The position numbers and the translations under genes were made by a program. DNA of 38,406 nt from Candidatus Zhuqueibacterota bacterium. Its GTDB lineage: Bacteria; Zhuqueibacterota; Zhuqueibacteria; Residuimicrobiales; Krinioviventaceae. This document shows positions 34,076 through 38,406 of the stretch, in pieces. A model generated the notes under the pieces. The model saw nothing but the letters and a program-made list of their open reading frames with translations. It had not been told where the DNA came from and ran no database searches. Within the stretch, counting starts at the first letter, position 1. The number at the start of each line of letters is the position of its first letter. The stretch covers positions 1 through 38,406 of the forward strand of contig JAFGSB010000101.1 of assembly GCA_016934825.1 (NCBI GenBank), given 5' to 3'.

Positions 34076-34093
34076 ATTGACTTCTGCTATAGT

Positions 34094-34648
34094 TTAACGG
34101 ACAGGGGTGAAATAATAGGTGATTGCTCCATTTATCCCAAATTGTACAAATTGATAATCAATATCGCTTGTTTTAAACAAAAATCCATGAGTACCTATGC
34201 CGAAACCCCATCTTTTTGCGATTAACCACTCCTTATCCAAACTTATGTTTACTGCATACCCGGTTTCTTCTCCATCGTCGGTAATCTCCCACCAATTCCG
34301 GGCAAAGGTTACTTTGCCCTGCCCCGCGGAAAGGGTGACAGATGTATTAAAAGGCATATAGTATTTTAAACCCAGCCCAAGCGCATCGAGATTAATGTAA
34401 TCATATTCACCGACTTTATTCTTAATCAGACCGCCAAAATCACTTATCTGTAATGTATACTTTTGATGAAATCCCCAACCGATTGCATGATTTTTGGCCG
34501 GTGTCGTAAAACCGGATTCATTGAGAGCGGATTGTTCCGTATAAACACCCGGTCCAACGCTGAATCTTATAAAGAATCCGTTATGTGCCTCGGCGTATAT
34601 GGCAGAAATAAAAATAATTAAAGAGATTAACACACTGTTATAACGCAA
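34094..34648 (-). CDS. Outer-membrane beta-barrel-like protein
   Basis: 184 aa with TTG start 34648, set by GGAGGAGG five to six bases upstream. A signal peptide (MRYNSVLISLIIFISAIYAEA) is followed by alternating strands: GFFIRFSVGPGVY, GWGFHQKYTLQISDFGG, INLDALGLGLKYYMP, SVTLSAGQGKVTFAR and AITYYFTPVR at the end, closing on an aromatic-rich strand as outer-membrane barrels do. It probably forms an eight-strand barrel or similar. No family name is certain. Its gene is convergent with the Tat-exported protein gene. Confidence 0.75.
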   Translation of the reverse strand: MRYNSVLISLIIFISAIYAEAHNGFFIRFSVGPGVYTEQSALNESGFTTPAKNHAIGWGFHQKYTLQISDFGGLIKNKVGEYDYINLDALGLGLKYYMPFNTSVTLSAGQGKVTFARNWWEITDDGEETGYAVNISLDKEWLIAKRWGFGIGTHGFLFKTSDIDYQFVQFGINGAITYYFTPVR

Positions 34649-35077
34649 AATGTCCTCCTCCGGTTTTAATTATAAAATACTCATTCTCTGAGACCATACC
34701 TTATCTCTTTTCAATTCCGGTTTAAGGTTACAGAAAGTATCTCTTATTTTCAACCATTAATTTGTCTGTTTTGTACTGAGGGGATGCAATTTACTTATCA
34801 TAAGAAAAAAGGAAAGAGGTGCGCGGGTGGATATGATATAAACCTTTTAAAAAGCCCAATCTCGCTGCATTTTAAAACTTAACTTGAACTATAATCAGGA
34901 CAGGATGTCCTGCCTTATTGTCCGCCCAGGACTTCTATGTCCAGAGCGAGCAGTTAAAAGCATTACATTGACATACCACCAACGAAATACTAAACCGTCT
35001 TATAATTTTCTGTTTACCTGAATCTGCCGAACCGAGCGAAGCGGTCGGGTTGATTTGCCGGTTATGCGGAAATAATT
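34649..35077. other. Intergenic with a dispersed repeat
   Basis: No gene. Holds the second copy of the CAGGACAGGATGTCCTG repeat (34896-34955) and, near 35029-35050, a GCCGAACCGAGCGAAGCGG stretch downstream of the acetyltransferase gene. Confidence 0.45.
34896..34955. repeat. CAGGACAGGATGTCCTG dispersed repeat, copy 2
   Basis: CAGGACAGGATGTCCTG at 34896-34912, with a short internal palindrome CAGGACA/TGTCCTG, followed by CTTATTGTCCGCCC and GTCCAGAGCGAG. See copies at 34001, 36654 and 36791. Confidence 0.7.
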
Positions 35078-35653
35078 CTACTCCTTTATAATATCTTTTT
35101 CAAGCAATGAATAAATAACACTATCTTTAAACTCATTTTTAAACAAGAAATTTTCTCTAAAGTGGGCTTCTTTCCTGAATCCAATTTTTTCAAGCAACTT
35201 TATAGACGGCAAATTTTCCGGGTTAACATTTGCTTCAATACTGTGAAGGTTTAATTTCCCGAAACCATATTTTATCAATTTATCTGCAGTTTCTTTCATA
35301 TACCCTTTACCCCAATAGTTTGGATGCAGGGCATATCCTATTTCACCTCTGCAGTGCCTGATATCTATTCTCCAAAATCCAAAGTATCCAATGAATGCAT
35401 TTATGGATTTCTCTATAATTCCCCAACTTATACCGGTACCCAAGTTGAAAGATTCGGTAATTGATTTTATTAAATTCTCTGATTCTGAAATTGATTTCAT
35501 TTCCTCTATATCCATAAATTTCATCACTTTTGTATTTGTTCGAATTTCAAATAATGTTTCAGAATCTTTTAATGTAATCCGGGTATATTTTAACCTATCA
35601 CTTTCTAATTCCGGAAATTGATCGAATTCTTTTTTATTTATTTCGAATTTCAT
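35078..35653 (-). CDS. GNAT N-acetyltransferase (RimJ/RimL type)
   Basis: 191 aa; ATG with GGAG six bases upstream. The GNAT fold is plain: ESDRLKYTRITLKDSETLFEIRTN at the start, IGYFGFWRIDIRHCRGEIGYALHPNYWGKGYMKETADKL with the acetyl-CoA loop NYWGKGYMKE, and LHSIEANVNPENLPSIKLLEKIGFRKEAHFRE at motif B. It uses acetyl-CoA to acetylate an amine, in this group often protein N termini or antibiotics-like small molecules. Its DNA is AT-rich like the nuclease gene further on, unlike the GC-richer genes before, so recent transfer is possible. It is single, with no linked gene. Confidence 0.92.
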   Translation of the reverse strand: MKFEINKKEFDQFPELESDRLKYTRITLKDSETLFEIRTNTKVMKFMDIEEMKSISESENLIKSITESFNLGTGISWGIIEKSINAFIGYFGFWRIDIRHCRGEIGYALHPNYWGKGYMKETADKLIKYGFGKLNLHSIEANVNPENLPSIKLLEKIGFRKEAHFRENFLFKNEFKDSVIYSLLEKDIIKE

Positions 35654-35998
35654 TTGTCTCCAATATTTATTATTTGCTTAACTATAATTATACAGACTGT
35701 ATAAATCTGTAAACACTGCAATTTACTGTTGTATAAACCGGTTTACAGGTTATCAATCGGAATTTTACCTTGAACGTTATTGTTAAGTACATGGGTATAG
35801 ATCATGGTAGTTAGTATGGTGGGATTTTTTTACCATTTATCTCACCAAAATCATAATTATCATTATATTTATTCATTTATATAATAAAAATCAAGAAAAA
35901 TCAAAGGTTAATTTATTTCATGATTTTTTCGAAATAAATAGAATAAGAATTTGCCATCATTACAAAGCCGGACAACAAATTTTACCAGGGAATGTGCC

Positions 35999-36187
35999 GA
36001 AGTTATATTTTGGGAGAGCTTTTGCTTTTTTTCGGCGAGGCAGGAAAACCGGTACAGCGAGCAGTGTTGCAGCATGTTTGGTATACTTTATCTGTTACTC
36101 ATTCCGCAGACGGGATAGGAAACAGATTACACATACAGTCTGGCTTTTTTCTTTTTTGCGCCCCAAGTGCAATTTTGATCGCAGGGG
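35999..36187. repeat. R element, copy 1 (diverged)
   Basis: Shares TCGGCGAGGCAGGAAAACC then GGTACAGC, a decayed hairpin centred on CGCAGACGG (36093-36129), and GCGCCCCAAGTG with the copy at 36381-36615. It sits between two modules that are directly joined in the copy at 38061-38406, so it looks inserted. Confidence 0.6.
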
Positions 36188-36192
36188 AAAAA

Positions 36193-36440
36193 ATTATTCG
36201 TACTAATTATTTTCACATACACTATTAAAGTTGATACGCAGCGGGCGGTCAATAAATTAAACCGCCGATGAACGCCGATAAACGCAGATAAAAATATATC
36301 AAGGATTGGGGCTATAAAGGTAGTTTTTTTTCCCTTAAATCAATTACTGCTTTCCGCAAAGATCTGCAGCCAGTGCGACGGGGAAGTTTTGCTTTTGGAG
36401 AGTTTTTGCTTTTTTTTCGGCGAGGCAGGAAAACCGGTAC
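36193..36440. repeat. ~247-bp direct repeat, left copy
   Basis: Collinear with 38161-38406 over its length, with an offset of 1966-1968 bp. Identical blocks include GATACGCAGCGGGCGGTC then AATAAA, and the final 67 bases (36374-36440 equal 38340-38406). An ACGC-rich segment (36256-36290) lies inside. The two copies flank the DUF6602-like gene; the right copy runs off the window edge. Confidence 0.8.
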
Positions 36441-36465
36441 AGCTAGTGGTTTTGCAGGGTGGTTT

Positions 36466-36503
36466 ATCTGCTTCTCATCCCGCAGACGGGATGAGAAGCA
36501 GAT
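36466..36503. repeat. Perfect 17-bp inverted repeat with 4-nt loop
   Basis: ATCTGCTTCTCATCCCG (36466-36482), loop CAGA, then CGGGATGAGAAGCAGAT (36487-36503). It has no T run. The related site in R copy 1 has the same loop but several mismatches, so this copy is the better preserved one. Confidence 0.85.
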
Positions 36504-36653
36504 TACACAACAGCCTGGCTGGGTCAAGTTGGTAGTTCATATGATGAAGGCAACCCCAAAATTGGCTTTTTCCCTTGCTTGCGCCCCAAGTGTAACTTGG
36601 GTCGCAGGGAAATCCGATCCTGGATTGGGAAGGCAGCGCTAGCTTAATAATTG

Positions 36654-36711
36654 CAGGACAGGATGTCCTGTTTTATTTTCCACCCTGGAAAGGATTTTCA
36701 GGGCGAGCTGG
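36654..36711. repeat. CAGGACAGGATGTCCTG dispersed repeat, copy 3
   Basis: CAGGACAGGATGTCCTG at 36654-36670, then TTTTATTTTCCACCC and CAGGGCGAGC. Similar layout to the copy at 34896. Confidence 0.7.
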
Positions 36712-36790
36712 TGATGCGGTTTGGTATGGGGGTTGGCAGGTGGATTTGGTTGATGGGTGATAGATCTTAAAGTCCAATGTGAACCACAAG

Positions 36791-36855
36791 CAGGACAGGA
36801 TGTGTTGATTTATTGTACGCCGTGGGCAGGGATTTGTGGGGGGAGGGGACGAGCG
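36791..36855. repeat. CAGGACAGGATGT dispersed repeat, copy 4 (diverged)
   Basis: CAGGACAGGATGTGTTGAT, then TTATTGTACGCC, GGCAGGGATTTG and GACGAGCGG. The right half of the palindrome is lost. Confidence 0.55.
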
Positions 36856-36881
36856 GATACTGATTATACTATGCAATAAAT

Positions 36882-37889
36882 TTAAAATAAATCATTCCAT
36901 TCACTCCAACTATCCTCGATATATCCTTTGTTATCTAATTTTTTTAAAACCGAATTTGATAATACATCTTTAGGCCATTTAATCGAATTACAGCTTATTG
37001 TTATCAAATTTATATAAATCGAATTTAAATATTCCGAAAATGACCTTAATGAAGTATTTCTATATGCAAAGTATTTTACAATTTCATTTATAAGAGATCC
37101 CAACACAATCCCAGTCCCTTGAAATGTTGATTCCAATTTTTTATAAACTCCATAGTATGTTGCGACACAATCATCATTAGTATTGTTAATTAACTTTTTC
37201 ATCAATTCAATATTTTTACCTTGCCCTATGAAAAGTGATTTTTGTAGTTTAAATGTGCCCAAATCAGCAATACTGACTAAATCAGTCATCATTCTTGGAT
37301 GATTCAAATAATAATTTTTTTTATCAATATCATGTAAAGATTCTACAGTAAGCTCAACGATTCTCTTAAAAACACTATTTATTAGTTGCTCCCCTTTAGA
37401 TTTAAGATCATGTGAATGTGCTAAAATACCATATAAAATTGGCTGGTGTAATTCTTCAAATGGCGATCCATTTTGTGTCTCAAAAAGATTCTTTATTTCG
37501 AAAGAATTATTAATAGCTTTTCGCAATTCGGTTCTCGTTAGAGTAAGCTTACACTCAAAAGCAGCTGCGACTCCAGCTGAAAAATATAATTTTTTGTCTC
37601 TTAATGCTTTTGGATAGAATGGATGCAACACTAGAATATCTATCTGTGGACTCATTTTTTTTGCTGCATTTATTATCCTTCCTTTTGTGACAATATGATA
37701 GTTTGCCGGAAGCCAATTAGTAAGAATAGAAGCCCAATTCAATTCGGCTTGATCACCTGCTGTGCCTGGATCCTGTTTTACCCATTTTTGTATTCTATTC
37801 CAATCATCTGATAAAGATTTTTCTAGATGTTCCATCAAATCATAATATTCATGATCCATATTCATAAATTTTGTTTTTTTAATGTTCAT
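36882..37889 (-). CDS. DUF6602-like PD-(D/E)XK nuclease candidate
   Basis: 335 aa from ATG 37889; the frame is open to 38054 and that extra part would add a membrane helix (IPGWESFFVLIFVLLYL). No start has a good ribosome-binding site. The N-terminal domain matches DUF6602-type proteins: GTAGDQAELNWASILTNWLP with E49, then GRIINAAKKMSPQIDILVL with D84, and AAAFECKLTLTRTEL with E112-x-K114. E, D and E-x-K in this order are the metal-binding set of PD-(D/E)XK nucleases. The rest (about 130-335) is helical and unassigned. Such genes occur in defence islands and near restriction systems, so a role in DNA defence is plausible but not shown. The AT-rich composition and flanking direct repeats suggest acquisition. 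Confidence 0.7.
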   Translation of the reverse strand: MNIKKTKFMNMDHEYYDLMEHLEKSLSDDWNRIQKWVKQDPGTAGDQAELNWASILTNWLPANYHIVTKGRIINAAKKMSPQIDILVLHPFYPKALRDKKLYFSAGVAAAFECKLTLTRTELRKAINNSFEIKNLFETQNGSPFEELHQPILYGILAHSHDLKSKGEQLINSVFKRIVELTVESLHDIDKKNYYLNHPRMMTDLVSIADLGTFKLQKSLFIGQGKNIELMKKLINNTNDDCVATYYGVYKKLESTFQGTGIVLGSLINEIVKYFAYRNTSLRSFSEYLNSIYINLITISCNSIKWPKDVLSNSVLKKLDNKGYIEDSWSEWNDLF

Positions 37890-38054
37890 AACAATAATTA
37901 TAATTACACAGGAATACCGCCCTCGCGCGAAAAAATATAATATTCCTGGAATCGTTAAATATAACAAAACAAAAATTAATACAAAAAAGCTTTCCCACCC
38001 TGGAATCATCATATTATTGCTGATTTGATCATTTATATATATACAATTTCGCAA

Positions 38055-38406
38055 TAAAAGTCAAGAAAAATCAAAAAATTGTTAATTTGTTATTTCTTAA
38101 AAATCATAACAATGACCTGACTTTATTACAAAGACGGACAACAAATTCAACCCGGATAAAATTATTCGTATAAATTATTTTTACATAAATTTATTAAGCT
38201 GATACGCAGCGGGCGGTCAATAAATAAAACCGTAGATTAACGCGGAAAAACGCAGATGAGGATATGTTATGGATTGGGGTTGAAATGGTTGTTTTTTCCA
38301 AAAATCTCAATCCCCCCCTCCGCAAACACTTCCAGCCGGTGCGACGGGGAAGTTTTGCTTTTGGAGAGTTTTTGCTTTTTTTTCGGCGAGGCAGGAAAAC
38401 CGGTAC
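38055..38406. other. Right repeat cluster, cut by the window edge
   Basis: No gene. Contains the module at 38061-38146 (TCAAGAAAAATCAAA, then TACAAAGACGGACAACAAAT) and the right copy of the direct repeat from 38161 on. The promoter of the minus-strand nuclease gene must lie here or just inside 37890-38054. Confidence 0.5.
38161..38406. repeat. ~247-bp direct repeat, right copy (continues past the window)
   Basis: Collinear with 36193-36440; the last 67 bases are identical. The match is still running at the window edge, so the full length and the R element that should follow are unknown. Confidence 0.8.

Larger units (their letters stand above)
35654..36881. other. Repeat-packed intergenic region of 1.2 kb
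   Basis: No gene accepted; frames of 70-90 codons run through repeats. Order of parts: a module at 35891-35980 (also at 38061-38146), repeat R copy 1 (35999-36187), the ~247-bp direct repeat (36193-36440) which includes the start of R copy 2, a 17-bp-stem hairpin (36466-36503), a CCCAAGTG/CTTGGG palindrome near 36583-36600, and two copies of the CAGGACAGG repeat. Confidence 0.55.

Noticed and set aside
35992-36642. Several 70-90-codon genes
   Set aside because: They are frames inside repeat R and the direct repeat; similar frames appear in both copies only because the DNA is repeated.
1-38406. tRNA, rRNA or riboswitch genes
   Set aside because: No cloverleaf with a conserved T-arm (GTTCRANNC), no rRNA-like stretch and no known riboswitch core was recognised by eye on either strand; a covariance-model search would be needed to exclude them fully.

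Overview
The window looks like a chromosomal segment of an uncultivated-type bacterium of the Fibrobacterota-Chlorobiota-Bacteroidota (FCB) superphylum, perhaps Calditrichota or a relative. Two large secreted proteins end in the NYPNPFNP-type C-terminal sorting domain common in that group, and lipoproteins, TPR proteins and a 7TM-SpoIIE phosphatase are present. Most genes have a clear Shine-Dalgarno (AAGGAG/GGAGG), and TTG or GTG starts are frequent. This fits Calditrichota-like lineages better than true Bacteroidota. No rRNA, tRNA, integrase or transposase gene was seen.

Layout. 172-2801 (minus): methyltransferase, enoyl-CoA hydratase, B3/B4-domain protein. 2921-4614 (plus): a very AT-rich insert with a promoter, a terminator-like hairpin and a two-gene operon; its first gene is a proteasome-like Ntn-hydrolase candidate with Thr directly after the start Met. 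5216-9050: a DUF1579-like protein, an HTH/membrane-protein pair and a stand-alone asparagine-synthase-like protein lacking the usual N-terminal Cys. 9683-15284 (minus): racemase-like protein plus small membrane protein, diheme cytochrome c plus CoA-binding protein, CPBP protease, and an overlapping E1alpha/E1beta 2-oxo-acid dehydrogenase pair. 15409-24915 (minus): envelope and signalling genes, namely a ThuA lipoprotein, a TPR lipoprotein, a CBM20-7TM-SpoIIE phosphatase, a small lipoprotein, a CotH-like secreted protein and an O-antigen ligase/TPR protein.

25155-33880 (plus): a SatD-like/DUF3307 pair separated by a striking array of nine small hairpins with a ~29-nt period, then a repeat-rich spacer, a GH16 beta-glucanase with carbohydrate-binding modules, a PQQ-type beta-propeller, a Fic protein with a damaged 5' end, and a Tat-exported deacetylase-like protein followed by a strong terminator. 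Several of these are secreted and could act on polysaccharides.

34094-38406: an outer-membrane barrel protein, a GNAT acetyltransferase, and an AT-rich DUF6602-like PD-(D/E)XK nuclease candidate lying between two copies of a ~247-bp direct repeat. Several dispersed palindromic repeat families crowd this end. The most unusual features are the 29-nt hairpin array, the Thr-initiated Ntn-hydrolase operon, the repeat-bounded nuclease, and the CBM20 sensor phosphatase. All functions are read from sequence motifs by eye; no database search was possible.
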